A program made the position numbers and the translations under genes. The notes under the pieces are model-generated. The model ran no database searches and was not told where the DNA came from. It saw only the letters and a list, made by a program, of their open reading frames with translations. Shown here piece by piece: positions 1 to 8,597 of a stretch of DNA of 64,000 bases. Positions within the stretch are counted from its first letter, which is position 1. Each line of letters opens with the position of its first letter. The DNA comes from Nocardia sp. NBC_01503 (GTDB lineage: Bacteria; Actinomycetota; Actinomycetes; Mycobacteriales; Mycobacteriaceae), in the NCBI RefSeq assembly GCF_036327755.1, contig NZ_CP109596.1, positions 5,642,001 through 5,706,000 of the forward strand. Reading direction: 5' to 3'.

Positions 1-1
1 G

Positions 2-319
2 GCGGGCGGGGTGATCGCGCTGGCGGCGGCGCGGCGCGGTATCCCGGTGCACTTCCACACCCCGAGTCAGGTCAAGGCCGCGGTCACCGGAAACGGTTCC
101 GCGGACAAGGCGCAAGTGACCACCATGGTCACCCGTATCCTCGGGCTGGCGGTCGCGCCGAGACCCGCGGACGCCGCCGACGCGCTGGCATTGGCGATCT
201 GTCACTGCTGGCGCGCGCCGATGATCGATCGCATGGCCAAGGCCGAGGCCCTGGCGGCGGCGCAGCGGCGCATGTACGAGGAAAGGCTTGCCCAGCAACG
301 GAAGGCGGTATCCGGGTGA
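2..319 (+). CDS. ruvC: Holliday junction resolvase RuvC, C-terminal part (5' end outside window)
   Basis: This is the C-terminal ~105 residues of the crossover junction endonuclease that nicks Holliday junctions symmetrically during recombinational repair. The segment GIPVHFHTPSQVKAAVTGNG and the later DAADALALAICH motif (which carries the C-terminal acidic metal ligand) are typical of RuvC. The gene is open at the left edge of the window. Its TGA stop (317-319) overlaps the GTG start of ruvA, so the two are translationally coupled, as in the ruvCAB operon of other actinobacteria. The tail after the acidic motif is rich in Ala, Arg and Gln. Confidence 0.95.
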   Translation, partial: AGGVIALAAARRGIPVHFHTPSQVKAAVTGNGSADKAQVTTMVTRILGLAVAPRPADAADALALAICHCWRAPMIDRMAKAEALAAAQRRMYEERLAQQRKAVSG

Positions 320-921
320 TCGCGTCGGTACGCGGTGAGGTGCTCGAGATCGGGCTCGACCATGTGGTCCTGGAGGCCGCCGGGGTCGGGTATCGGCTCA
401 ATGCCACTCCCGCCACCCTATCCACGCTCACCACCGGGGAGGACGCGCGGCTCTATACGACCATGATCGTGCGCGAGGACTCGATGACGCTGTTCGGGTT
501 CTCCGACACCGAATCTCGCGAACTCTTCGGACTGCTGCTCACCGTCTCCGGCGTCGGCCCCAAGATCGCCATGGCGGTGCTCGCGGTGCTCGAACCCGAA
601 GCCCTGCGCAAGGCGCTCGCCGAGAGCAATGTGGCCGCGCTGACCCGCGTGCCCGGTATCGGCAAGCGCGGCGCCGAGCGCATGGTGGTGGAGTTGCGCG
701 ACAAGGTGGATCTCGTTCCCGTGCAGTCGGGTCCGCCCGGATCGGGTCCGGCCGCGGTGGCGACGCCGGTGCGCGAACAGGTGGTGGAGGCGCTCATCGG
801 CCTCGGCTTCCCGGTCAAACAGGCCGAACCCGCCGTCGAGGCGGTGCTGGTGCACGATCCGGACCTGGGCACCTCGCAGGCATTGCGGGCCGCGCTGGGG
901 CTGCTGGGCAAGAACCGGTAG
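316..921 (+). CDS. ruvA: Holliday junction branch migration DNA-binding subunit RuvA
   Basis: A 201-residue RuvA, the tetrameric junction-binding subunit that loads the RuvB motor. The N-terminal OB-like domain opens with VRGEVLEIG, followed by the two helix-hairpin-helix motifs (TVSGVGPKIAMAVL and RVPGIGKRGAERMV). A flexible linker rich in Pro, Gly and Ser leads to the C-terminal three-helix domain (EQVVEALIGLGFPVKQAEPAV) that contacts RuvB. The GTG start overlaps the ruvC stop as GTGA, and ruvB begins 6 bp after the stop. Length and domain order are normal for the family. Confidence 0.97.
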   Translation: MIASVRGEVLEIGLDHVVLEAAGVGYRLNATPATLSTLTTGEDARLYTTMIVREDSMTLFGFSDTESRELFGLLLTVSGVGPKIAMAVLAVLEPEALRKALAESNVAALTRVPGIGKRGAERMVVELRDKVDLVPVQSGPPGSGPAAVATPVREQVVEALIGLGFPVKQAEPAVEAVLVHDPDLGTSQALRAALGLLGKNR

Positions 922-927
922 GCGCTC

Positions 928-2061
928 ATGATCGACGACGAATCCGACTTCGCTCCGGAACCGGAGTTCGCCCCCGGCACCGACTTCGACACCGATGCGG
1001 CCGAATCAGCGGTCACCGCGGGCTATCTCGCCTCCGACGGCGAGATCGAGGCCAGTCTGCGCCCGAAATCGCTGGACGATTTCATCGGCCAGCCGCGGGT
1101 GCGGGAACAGTTGGCGCTGGTGCTGCGCGGTGCGAAACAGCGTGGCGGCACCCCGGATCACGTACTGCTCTCCGGGCCGCCGGGCCTGGGTAAGACGAGT
1201 ATGGCCATGATCATCGCCGGTGAACTCGGCACCGCCCTGCGCCTGACCTCGGGTCCGGCGCTGGAGCGCGCCGGGGATCTGGCCGCCATGCTCAGCAATC
1301 TCGTCGAGGGCGATGTGCTGTTCATCGACGAAATCCACCGCATGGCACGGCCCGCGGAGGAGATGCTCTACCTCGCCATGGAGGATTTCCGCGTCGATGT
1401 GGTGGTCGGCAAGGGGCCGGGTGCGACGTCGATTCCCTTGGATATCGCCCCCTTCACCCTGGTCGGCGCGACCACCCGCTCCGGTGCGCTCACCGGTCCG
1501 CTGCGTGACCGCTTCGGCTTCACCGGGCATATGGATTTCTACGAACCCGATGAGCTGCAACGGATTCTGATCCGCTCGGCCCGGATTCTCGGCGTCCAGA
1601 TCGAGGAGGACGCTGCCGCCGAGATCGCCGGTCGCTCCCGTGGCACGCCGCGTATCGCGAATCGCCTACTGCGTCGCGTTCGCGACTACGCCGAGGTGAA
1701 GGCCGATGGCATGGTCACCCGTGATATCGCCAACGCCGCCCTCGAGGTGTACGACGTGGACGTGCTCGGCCTGGATCGCCTGGACCGCGCGGTATTGGCC
1801 GCGCTCATCCGCAGTTTCAACGGCGGCCCGGTGGGTGTGTCCACCCTCGCCGTGGCGGTGGGTGAGGAGTCCGCGACCGTGGAAGAGGTCTGCGAACCCT
1901 TCCTCGTGCGTGCGGGTTTGATCGCCCGAACTCCCCGGGGGCGCGTGGCCACGGCCGCCGCCTGGGAGCACCTCGGCTTGGTCCCGCCGCCCGATCTGGT
2001 CTTCGGTTCCATCGAAGTCCGTGCCCGCGAACAACATCCGGGTCTGTTCGACTCGCTGTAG
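928..2061 (+). CDS. ruvB: Holliday junction branch migration ATPase RuvB
   Basis: A 377-residue AAA+ motor of the RuvAB branch-migration complex. Walker A is GPPGLGKT (residues 83-90), Walker B is LFIDEIHR, and the sensor/arginine-finger region is GPLRDRFG. The C-terminal winged helix carries GLIARTPRGRVAT. There is an acidic N-terminal extension of about 35 residues before the conserved LRPKSLDDFIGQ segment, as in other actinobacterial RuvB proteins. It is the last gene of the ruvCAB operon and is followed 21 bp later by a strong hairpin. Confidence 0.97.
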   Translation: MIDDESDFAPEPEFAPGTDFDTDAAESAVTAGYLASDGEIEASLRPKSLDDFIGQPRVREQLALVLRGAKQRGGTPDHVLLSGPPGLGKTSMAMIIAGELGTALRLTSGPALERAGDLAAMLSNLVEGDVLFIDEIHRMARPAEEMLYLAMEDFRVDVVVGKGPGATSIPLDIAPFTLVGATTRSGALTGPLRDRFGFTGHMDFYEPDELQRILIRSARILGVQIEEDAAAEIAGRSRGTPRIANRLLRRVRDYAEVKADGMVTRDIANAALEVYDVDVLGLDRLDRAVLAALIRSFNGGPVGVSTLAVAVGEESATVEEVCEPFLVRAGLIARTPRGRVATAAAWEHLGLVPPPDLVFGSIEVRAREQHPGLFDSL

Positions 2062-2082
2062 CAGGTCGTGGTCACACGGGCG

Positions 2083-2115
2083 AGCGCTCCGGGACAGGTG
2101 ATGTCCCGGAGCGCT
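2083..2115. terminator. Hairpin after ruvB
   Basis: A perfect 13-bp inverted repeat (AGCGCTCCGGGAC, 7-nt loop, GTCCCGGAGCGCT) starts 21 bp after the ruvB stop. There is only a short pyrimidine run behind it, which is usual for high-GC actinobacterial terminators. It most likely ends the ruvCAB transcript. Confidence 0.75.
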
Positions 2116-2128
2116 TCTCCCACAACCT

Positions 2129-2156
2129 CTTCCCCGGATATCGGGGTACGGGGAAG
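2129..2156. terminator. Second hairpin between ruvB and the convergent oxidoreductase gene
   Basis: An 8-bp inverted repeat, CTTCCCCG at 2129-2136 and CGGGGAAG at 2149-2156, with a 12-nt loop. It lies in the 167-bp gap between convergent genes and could terminate transcription arriving from the minus-strand oxidoreductase gene. The remainder of the gap shows no coding signal. Confidence 0.45.
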
Positions 2157-2228
2157 CGTCGTCCGGCCGGTGGGAGGGTTATCGGGCTCGGCCCATACCG
2201 GGTCCTACGCGTCGCGGTCGCGTCCGGT

Positions 2229-3188
2229 TCAGTCGACGGTGAGAACGAGTTTGCCCGCGGTGCGGCCGGTTTCGCCCAGGGCGTGCGCCTTGGCGGCATC
2301 GGCGAGTGGGAAGGTGCCCGCGATGGCCGGGCGGAGTGCACCGGATTCGGCGAGCTCGGCCAGTGCGGTCATACCCGCGTGATCGGCCTCGACCAGCAGC
2401 AGGACCGCGCGCACGCCACGCTCGGCGGCGGCGGACACCAGGCTCTCGGCTCCGAGGGCGCGCAGTGAGACGAGAACTCCCTGTGGGCGCAGCGATCTCA
2501 TCGATTCGATGGCATGGTCGGCATCGATGGGATCGAGGATGACATCCACATCGCGGACCGTCTCGTGCACATCGACCGCGTGATAGTCGATCACCTCGTC
2601 AGCGCCCAGGGCGTGCAGGAATTCGTGATTGGCCGAGCTGGCGGTGCCGATCACGTACGCGCCGCGAGATTTCGCGATCTGCACCGCGAAGTGGCCGACG
2701 CCGCCCGCCGCGGCATGGATCAGCACCCGTTGCCCCTGCTGCACATTCGCCGTATCGACCAGGGATTGCCAGGCGGTGAGCGCCGCCAGCGGGATGGCCG
2801 CGGCCTGAATGTGATCGAGGTTGGCGGGTTTGCGGGCGAACGCGCGGGTCGGTCCGGTCACGTACTCGGCGGCCGCGCCGTGCCCGTGCGGGTAGGGGAG
2901 CATGCCGAAGACCTCGTCACCGGGTTGGAAGAGGGTCACGCCGATACCGACGGCGACGACCTCGCCGGAGACGTCCCAGCCGAGGACGAACGGCGGCGGG
3001 GGCAGGAACAGTCCGGGGCGGCGACGGTGACCCCAGTCGGTGGGGTTGAGGGCGGTGGCGCGCACGCGCACCAGAATCTCGCTCGGACCGGGCTGCGGAA
3101 CCGGGCGCTGCACCTCGGCCAGCACCTCGGGGCCGCCGAGCGTGTCCTGGCTGATGGCGCGCATGGTCTGGGGGATGTTCTCGCTCAT
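2229..3188 (-). CDS. NADP-dependent MDR-family oxidoreductase (quinone-reductase type)
   Basis: A 319-residue medium-chain dehydrogenase/reductase of the quinone-oxidoreductase class. The N-terminal GroES-like half has PSEILVRVRATALNPTDWG and VLGWDVSGEVVAVG. The Rossmann half has AAAGGVGHFAVQIAK and ends with AGKLVLTVD. No catalytic or structural zinc cysteine cluster is apparent, which fits an NADPH-dependent reductase of quinones or enones. The reading frame stays open far upstream, but the ATG at 3188 (MSENIPQTMRAIS) fits the family length and leaves a 69-bp divergent promoter region shared with the GlxA-type regulator. The substrate is unknown. Confidence 0.85.
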   Translation of the reverse strand: MSENIPQTMRAISQDTLGGPEVLAEVQRPVPQPGPSEILVRVRATALNPTDWGHRRRPGLFLPPPPFVLGWDVSGEVVAVGIGVTLFQPGDEVFGMLPYPHGHGAAAEYVTGPTRAFARKPANLDHIQAAAIPLAALTAWQSLVDTANVQQGQRVLIHAAAGGVGHFAVQIAKSRGAYVIGTASSANHEFLHALGADEVIDYHAVDVHETVRDVDVILDPIDADHAIESMRSLRPQGVLVSLRALGAESLVSAAAERGVRAVLLLVEADHAGMTALAELAESGALRPAIAGTFPLADAAKAHALGETGRTAGKLVLTVD

Positions 3189-3221
3189 GAGATCAGCTTG
3201 CCGTCGATGGACGCACCGGGA

Positions 3222-3239
3222 AATGGCATGATCGCCATT
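3222..3239. promoter_or_regulatory. Inverted repeat in the oxidoreductase/GlxA divergent promoter
   Basis: AATGGC (3222-3227), a 6-bp spacer and GCCATT (3234-3239) form a perfect dyad in the middle of the 69-bp gap between the divergent oxidoreductase and AraC-type regulator genes. Its position fits an operator for the neighbouring regulator. The binding factor is inferred only. Confidence 0.45.
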
Positions 3240-3257
3240 ATTCGATAGGATCGTGCC

Positions 3258-4232
3258 ATGCAGATCGAGGCAATCCGGCCGCATCGTGTGGTCGTGCTGG
3301 CATTGGACGGGGTGTATCCATTCGAGCTGGGTATCCCGAACCGGGTGTTCGGTACGGCCGACGGGCGGTACGAGGTGCTCACCTGCTCGGTCGACGGTCG
3401 GCCGGTGCGCAGCAACTCCGATTTCCACATTGCCGTCGAGCACGACGCGAGCCTGTTGGCGACCGCGGATACCGTGGTGATCGCGCCCTGCGATGTGCTG
3501 GGCATGCTGGATAGTGGCCTGCCGCAGCAGGTTTCGGAGGCGCTCGCACGGATCAGACCGGGCGCGCGGCTGGTCTCCATCTGCACCGGCGCGATAGTCG
3601 TGGCCGCCGCCGGACTCCTGGACGATCGCCCCGCCACCACACACTGGAACTTCGCGGATCGCTTCCGCGAGCTCTATCCCCGTATCCGGGTCGACCCGAA
3701 TGTGCTCTACGTGGACGATGGCGACATCCTCACCTCCGCGGGCGCGTCCGCCGGAGTCGACCTGTGCCTGCACCTGATTCGCCGCGATCACGGCAGCGAG
3801 GTCGCCAATATGGTGGCCCGCCGCTGCGTCGTCGCGCCCTGGCGCGAAGGCGGCCAGGCGCAATTCATCGAACAGCCCGTACCCCCGCCCGCCGCCGCGG
3901 GCACCGCCGACGCTCGGCAGTGGGCCCTGGAGAACCTGCACACCCCGCTCACCATGGCCGATCTCGCCGACCGCGCCCGCATGTCCGGCCGCACGTTCGC
4001 CCGCCGCTTCCGCGACGAGGTCGGCATCAGCCCCGGCCGCTGGCTCATCCAGCAGCGCGTCTTCCGCGCGCGCGAACTCCTGGAAACCACAGAGCTTTCC
4101 GTGGATCGCATTGCCGCCGAAGTAGGTTTCGCCACCGGTACCTCCCTGCGCCAGCACATGCACGAGGCCATCGGCGTAGCCCCCTTGGCGTACCGCCGTA
4201 CGTTCCGCGCCCTCGCCAACGCCGAATCCTGA
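3258..4232 (+). CDS. GlxA-family transcriptional regulator (DJ-1/PfpI-like domain plus AraC HTH)
   Basis: A 324-residue regulator with an N-terminal DJ-1/PfpI-like ligand-sensing domain (about residues 8-175) and a C-terminal AraC/XylS DNA-binding domain (about 210-320). The sensor domain has the nucleophile-elbow-like segment SICTGAIVVAAAG. The HTH half reads LADRARMSGRTFARRFRDEVG and AAEVGFATGTSLRQH, the two helix-turn-helix motifs. It is transcribed divergently from the oxidoreductase at 2229-3188, across a 69-bp gap with a dyad, so that gene is the most likely target. The inducer is unknown. Confidence 0.9.
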   Translation: MQIEAIRPHRVVVLALDGVYPFELGIPNRVFGTADGRYEVLTCSVDGRPVRSNSDFHIAVEHDASLLATADTVVIAPCDVLGMLDSGLPQQVSEALARIRPGARLVSICTGAIVVAAAGLLDDRPATTHWNFADRFRELYPRIRVDPNVLYVDDGDILTSAGASAGVDLCLHLIRRDHGSEVANMVARRCVVAPWREGGQAQFIEQPVPPPAAAGTADARQWALENLHTPLTMADLADRARMSGRTFARRFRDEVGISPGRWLIQQRVFRARELLETTELSVDRIAAEVGFATGTSLRQHMHEAIGVAPLAYRRTFRALANAES

Positions 4233-4365
4233 ACCGTTGCAGGAAGGTTCAGCCCCGATGTAGCCGCACCTCGTTGAACTGCCCCCGTCATCCCGGCGCG
4301 CTTTCGGCCGGGATCCACACCCGCAGCGCCGCAATAGGTTCTGCCGATTCCGGTCGACAGGGCCT

Positions 4366-5067
4366 TCAACGCCGCCCGGTGCGCAGGCTCAACTCCCGCA
4401 CCTCGCGCAGATGTTGTTCCATCGCCGCCGCGGCAGCCTCGCCGTCCTGGCGGGCGACCGCGTCGTAGATGAGATGGTGGCCGTGCAGCGATATCCGCCG
4501 CCCCACCCGGGTGCGATGCGAGAGCGTCCGGGTGCGCCGCGTCCACTCGGCGGTCATGGTGCACAACGTCACCAGCAGCGGATTCTGCGCCGCATGCGCG
4601 AGCAGCGCGTGGAATTCGATATCCAGCCGCACCGACTCCTCGGCGGAGAGGGTTTCATGGCTGCGCGTCAGCACATTCTCCAATGACAGCAGATTGGATT
4701 CCACCGCGCGCAGCGCCGCCAGGTGCGCGATGCGCGGCTCGACCAGATCGCGTAATTCGCTGGCATGCCCCAACTCGATCTCGGCCTCGCCCAGTCCGCC
4801 CGCCAACTCCGCTGCCGCGCGCGGTATATCGGTGACGGTGCTACCGCGGCCCTGCCTGCGCTCGATGAGCTTCTTGGACTCCAGCTCGAACATCGCCTGC
4901 CGCAGCGACGATCGGGAGATATTCATCTTCGCGGCGAGCTCGCGCTCCGATGGCAGCCGATCACCGGCGCGCAGTTCGCCGCTGATGATCAACCCTTCCA
5001 GGTGTGCCGCGACCTCCGCGCTGACACTGCGGGTGCGGCGGCTCAGCGGTGGTATCGAAGCCGTCAT
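4366..5067 (-). CDS. FadR-subfamily GntR transcriptional regulator
   Basis: A 233-residue regulator with an N-terminal GntR winged helix (about residues 10-80: LPSERELAAKMNISRSSLRQAMFELESK, then a wing RRQGRGSTV) and an all-helical FCD ligand-binding domain with conserved Asp and His positions (RLDIEFHALLAHAAQNPLL). It is divergent from the acetamidase/formamidase-like gene. Between the two lies the palindrome TGGTCCGACCA, which resembles operators of this subfamily (PdhR/LldR-like TGGT-3-ACCA). The likely role is ligand-responsive control of the two hydrolase genes downstream. Confidence 0.88.
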   Translation of the reverse strand: MTASIPPLSRRTRSVSAEVAAHLEGLIISGELRAGDRLPSERELAAKMNISRSSLRQAMFELESKKLIERRQGRGSTVTDIPRAAAELAGGLGEAEIELGHASELRDLVEPRIAHLAALRAVESNLLSLENVLTRSHETLSAEESVRLDIEFHALLAHAAQNPLLVTLCTMTAEWTRRTRTLSHRTRVGRRISLHGHHLIYDAVARQDGEAAAAAMEQHLREVRELSLRTGRR

Positions 5068-5184
5068 CGGCTCAACTCTAAATACATTCGGAGGTAGGCG
5101 ATTTCGGCGGCGTTAAGCAATAGTTACGTCTGGTTTCGAACAGCGCCTCGGGCCGGTGAGCTGTCCTATGGTCGGCACATCGGA

Positions 5185-5195
5185 TGGTCCGACCA
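5185..5195. promoter_or_regulatory. Probable FadR/GntR operator TGGTCCGACCA
   Basis: TGGTC-C-GACCA is a perfect 11-bp dyad, 29 bp before the chosen start of the acetamidase-like gene and in the intergenic region shared with the divergent FadR-type gene. A further half site TGGTCGG lies just upstream, near 5168. The TGGTnnnACCA pattern is the established operator form of the PdhR/LldR branch of GntR proteins. Confidence 0.6.
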
Positions 5196-5223
5196 ATTGC
5201 GGTCGGGTAGGGAAGGTGTGCGC

Positions 5224-6366
5224 GTGACGTCGATTGTGCAGGGATTCGCCCCCGCGTTCGCGGTGCTGCAACAGGGCGAGGGAATCGGCGGCGAGGCGCG
5301 GTACATCGCCTCCGAGCCGGACAAAGTGCTGTGGGGACGTATCCCCCATGCGGGCGACACACCGATCGCGAGCATCGATCCCGGGCAGTCGGTGCTCATC
5401 GACACCATCAGCCACGAGGGCATTCTGGAGGATCAGGGCTCGGATCCGGTGGCCTACTTCGGCAGGCATGGCGTCGAGCGGGACCATATCCTCTGTGACG
5501 CAATCGAAGTCACCACCGCGCGCAAGCGGGACTCGCTCGCCGGACCGCATATCGTCACCGGGCCGATCGCGGTGAACGGTGCGCGCCCGGGCGATCTGCT
5601 CGCCATTCGTATCGACGATCTCACCATGCGCGCGCCCTACGGTGTGGTCTCCACCCGGCACAATCGCGGTGTACTGGCGCACAAGCTCGGCTTCGACGGT
5701 GATTACGGCCAGTTCTGTAGCGTGGAATCCCGTGCCGGACAGTGGTTCGGGCGCATGCCACTGCACCCCGATCGCCCGCACGCCGCCGAATTTCCGCTCA
5801 ACCCGTTCCTGGGGCTGATCGGGGTGGCCACCGATACCGATGCGCGATTGTCGTCGGTCCCGCCCGGTCAGCACGGTGGCAACATCGATATCCGCCGTCT
5901 CACGCCCGGCGCGACACTCTTTCTCCCCGTGCAGGTTTCCGATGCGCTGTTCTATATCGGTGATCCGCACTTCGCGCAGGGCAATGGTGAGGTCGCGCTG
6001 ACCGCGTTGGAAGCGCCGCTGCGTGCGCGGTTGACGGTGGACCTGATTCCCGCCGCGACGGTGACAGCAGGGCTCGGCCGTCCTATCGGCCCCTTCGCCG
6101 CCGCGCACGGCTTCGTGATTCCCACCGGACTGGATCCGGACCTGAACAGGGCGCTGGAGGCATGTGTCCGCAATACCATCGAAATGGTGGTGGCGCTGTT
6201 CGATGCCGATCCGCAGCAGGCGTACCTCTACCTGAGTGCCGCAACGGATTTCAATATCTCCCAGGCCGTGGATCAGGTGCGCGGCGTGCACGGCGAGATC
6301 CGCGTCGCCGATTTCGCCCAGCACGCCACCACGGAGCTGGCCCGTCGCATTCTGGAGCGCGCGTAA
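5224..6366 (+). CDS. Acetamidase/formamidase (FmdA/AmdA) family hydrolase
   Basis: A 380-residue member of the FmdA/AmdA family, which hydrolyses small amides to ammonia and a carboxylate. The signature GGNIDIRRL is followed by GATLFLPVQVSDALFYIGDPHFAQGNGE, carrying the conserved Asp/His residues of the family. The GTG at 5224 is preferred because GGGAAGG lies 7 bp upstream; a TTG at 5197 and a GTG at 5218 are alternatives. The amidase gene starts on the last base of this gene (TAATG), so the two are coupled. A nitrogen-release role is likely; the actual amide is not known. Confidence 0.87.
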   Translation: MTSIVQGFAPAFAVLQQGEGIGGEARYIASEPDKVLWGRIPHAGDTPIASIDPGQSVLIDTISHEGILEDQGSDPVAYFGRHGVERDHILCDAIEVTTARKRDSLAGPHIVTGPIAVNGARPGDLLAIRIDDLTMRAPYGVVSTRHNRGVLAHKLGFDGDYGQFCSVESRAGQWFGRMPLHPDRPHAAEFPLNPFLGLIGVATDTDARLSSVPPGQHGGNIDIRRLTPGATLFLPVQVSDALFYIGDPHFAQGNGEVALTALEAPLRARLTVDLIPAATVTAGLGRPIGPFAAAHGFVIPTGLDPDLNRALEACVRNTIEMVVALFDADPQQAYLYLSAATDFNISQAVDQVRGVHGEIRVADFAQHATTELARRILERA

Positions 6367-7601
6367 TGGCCGGAGCGCCCGCCGATCCGGCCGCGCCGGA
6401 GGCCGAGATGTCGCGACACGAGCCCTCACAGCCGGGAGGTGCCGACGATTCACTCGCGAATGGTGTGTGGCGCGTACACGGCGCGCCCCTGATCGCCGCG
6501 CCCGCCCCCGGTGCGCTCACGGGCCACACCGTGGCGGTCAAAGATCTCTATGCCGTAGCGGGTTTCGCCGTGGGCGCGGGCGTGCGGGAGTATCTCGGCG
6601 ACCCCGAGCCCCGGCACGCCTACGTGGTCGCGGCCCTGCTCGGGGCCGGGGCGGATATCGCCGGAATCGCCCACACCGACGAATTCGCCTACAGCATCAC
6701 CGGTGCCAATGGCGGCTACGGCATGCCCGTGAATCCGGCCGCGCCGCAGCGTATTCCGGGCGGTTCGTCCAGCGGATCCGCGGTTGCCGTGGCGCGGGGT
6801 GAGGCGCGGATCGGCCTCGGCACCGACACCGCGGGCTCGATCCGGGTTCCCGCCGCCTATCAGGGTCTCTGGGGGATCCGAACCACGCACGCCCGCATAT
6901 CGACTCGCGGTGTGCTCCCGCTGGCTCCCTCCTTCGATACCGTCGGTTGGATCGCCGCCGATCCGCATACCCTCGCCGCCGTCGCCGAATGCCTCATACC
7001 GGCGGCGCAGCGCCCCGCGCTCTCGAATCCTGCCCGGCCGATAGTGGACCGAATGCTCTGCGAGGTCGCCGATCCGGCGCTGGCCGCGGCAACGCTCGCC
7101 GTTGCGGAGACGGTGGAGGCGAACCCGGTGGATCTGGAGACCGAACTCGAGACCTGGTTCACCGCGTTTCGCACCGTCCAGGCCCACGAAGCCTGGGCCA
7201 CTCACGGGGATTGGATCCGTGCCCATCCCGGCGCCCTGAGTCCCGAAGTGGCCCAGCGCTTCTCCTTCGCCGCGGGTATCACCGCGGCCGCCGCCGGAGC
7301 GGGTCGCCGGGTGCTGTCCGACGCCGCCACCCACCTGCGCACCGCTCTCGCGGGTCGAATGCTGCTGCTGCCCACCACCGCGACCCAGCCGCCCGACCGT
7401 GACGCGGACCCCGCCGAACTGGAAGCGGGTCGCACCCGCACCCTGCACCTGACCTGTCTGGCTTCCTTGGCAGGGCTTCCGGCGGTGACCTTTCCGCTGG
7501 CCCCCGTGGACGGAATTCCCACCGGCCTCTGTCTACTCGGCGCTCCCGACACCGACCATGCCCTCATCGATATGGCTCGCCACCTCGCCGCCGCCATCTG
7601 A
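6366..7601 (+). CDS. Amidase signature family hydrolase
   Basis: A 411-residue amidase with the Ser-cisSer-Lys triad visible: Lys59 in AVKDLY, the Ser cluster at 134-136 in PGGSSSGSA, and nucleophile Ser158 in TDTAGSIRVP. It is on the short side for the family, close to the catalytic part of allophanate hydrolase/AtzF-like enzymes. The ATG overlaps the stop of the acetamidase-like gene, so the pair probably acts in sequence on one nitrogen compound. The 3' end overlaps the convergent membrane-protein gene by 69 bp. Confidence 0.88.
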   Translation: MAGAPADPAAPEAEMSRHEPSQPGGADDSLANGVWRVHGAPLIAAPAPGALTGHTVAVKDLYAVAGFAVGAGVREYLGDPEPRHAYVVAALLGAGADIAGIAHTDEFAYSITGANGGYGMPVNPAAPQRIPGGSSSGSAVAVARGEARIGLGTDTAGSIRVPAAYQGLWGIRTTHARISTRGVLPLAPSFDTVGWIAADPHTLAAVAECLIPAAQRPALSNPARPIVDRMLCEVADPALAAATLAVAETVEANPVDLETELETWFTAFRTVQAHEAWATHGDWIRAHPGALSPEVAQRFSFAAGITAAAAGAGRRVLSDAATHLRTALAGRMLLLPTTATQPPDRDADPAELEAGRTRTLHLTCLASLAGLPAVTFPLAPVDGIPTGLCLLGAPDTDHALIDMARHLAAAI

Positions 7602-8339
7602 CGCGTCCGGCCCGGGCACGGCCTGCCCGGATGCCCGGCCACGATAGAGATCCCGATAGACGCGTAGCGCCATGTAAAGGTACGCAAGGGTTTTCGGGAT
7701 CATCAGCAGACCGAGTTGCGGGATGCGCCGGGCGAACAGCACCACGGGCAGATAGCAGGCGAACGAAGCCGCCATCGCGTTGGCCAGGGCGCCGAAGGTG
7801 CGGTCGCCGGTGCGCCGACTGTCCCGCCGCAGCACGGCGATCTCGCTCGCGCCGACCACGAGCAACGGAATATTGCGGTCCACACCCCACCCCACGGGCG
7901 TCTCATCGCGATCCCACCGATTGAAAGGCATGGCCAGCATCAGCAATCGCACCACCGACAGCCCGAGCAGTGCCCCGGTGAACCGATCCCAGCTCCGCTG
8001 GAACCGGAGCCGCCACGCATCCAGCGACAACACGTAGAACAGCGTGATGGTGATCGAGGTGGCCATCTCACCCAGCCCGATCAACCCGGCGCGCCGACCC
8101 CGCCACGTCACATACCCCCGTCCCGGCCCGCGCGTCAGCGAGATCGCCCGCAGCGTCAGATGTGCGGTATCGCCGACGGCGAGCAGTGTGAACGCCTCCC
8201 GAAGTCGTTCCGCCGCAGGCTGATCCGCGGGCTCCACCCGCTCCCGCCGCCTCCGCATGGCGATCACCAGCCCCCAGATCGCCGCCAGATACGACATATT
8301 GAAAACCAGTTCGAGCCCTCTGCGCGCCGTGCTCGGCAT
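7533..8339 (-). CDS. Conserved multi-pass membrane protein of unknown function
   Basis: A 268-residue protein with about six hydrophobic segments, for example LVFNMSYLAAIWGLVIAM near the N-terminus and ANAMAASFACYLPVVLFA toward the C-terminus, and Arg-rich loops. I do not recognise a family motif. The ATG at 8339 has GAGGAG just upstream. It is convergent with the amidase and the ORFs overlap by 69 bp at their 3' ends, so one of the two tails may be wrongly long. The last 40 residues are hydrophilic. Confidence 0.7.
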   Translation of the reverse strand: MPSTARRGLELVFNMSYLAAIWGLVIAMRRRRERVEPADQPAAERLREAFTLLAVGDTAHLTLRAISLTRGPGRGYVTWRGRRAGLIGLGEMATSITITLFYVLSLDAWRLRFQRSWDRFTGALLGLSVVRLLMLAMPFNRWDRDETPVGWGVDRNIPLLVVGASEIAVLRRDSRRTGDRTFGALANAMAASFACYLPVVLFARRIPQLGLLMIPKTLAYLYMALRVYRDLYRGRASGQAVPGPDASDGGGEVASHIDEGMVGVGSAE

Positions 8340-8597
8340 CTTCGTCTCCTCATCGCCGCAGTTCGAATGCGATGAGTCTGTCCCGCCGCGGGTACCGTCC
8401 GGCAGGGACATTGGTCCTCGAACCGCGTACCGGACGATGGAGCGCGCGATGGGCGAGAAGTCCTCGCCGGAGCACTGCCCGTCGGGGGCGACCGGGTGCG
8501 CCGCGTCGGTCCGGGGGCCATGTTTGGTAACGCCCCGGACCGGGGATTCGACAAACACATGATCGTTTCGGAGTGCTGTCCAACGAGAGGGATTCGA

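Noticed and set aside
3189..4334. Upstream in-frame extension of the oxidoreductase on the minus strand
   Set aside because: The extension runs through the whole GlxA-type gene in antisense; the family length and a normal ATG at 3188 set the true start.
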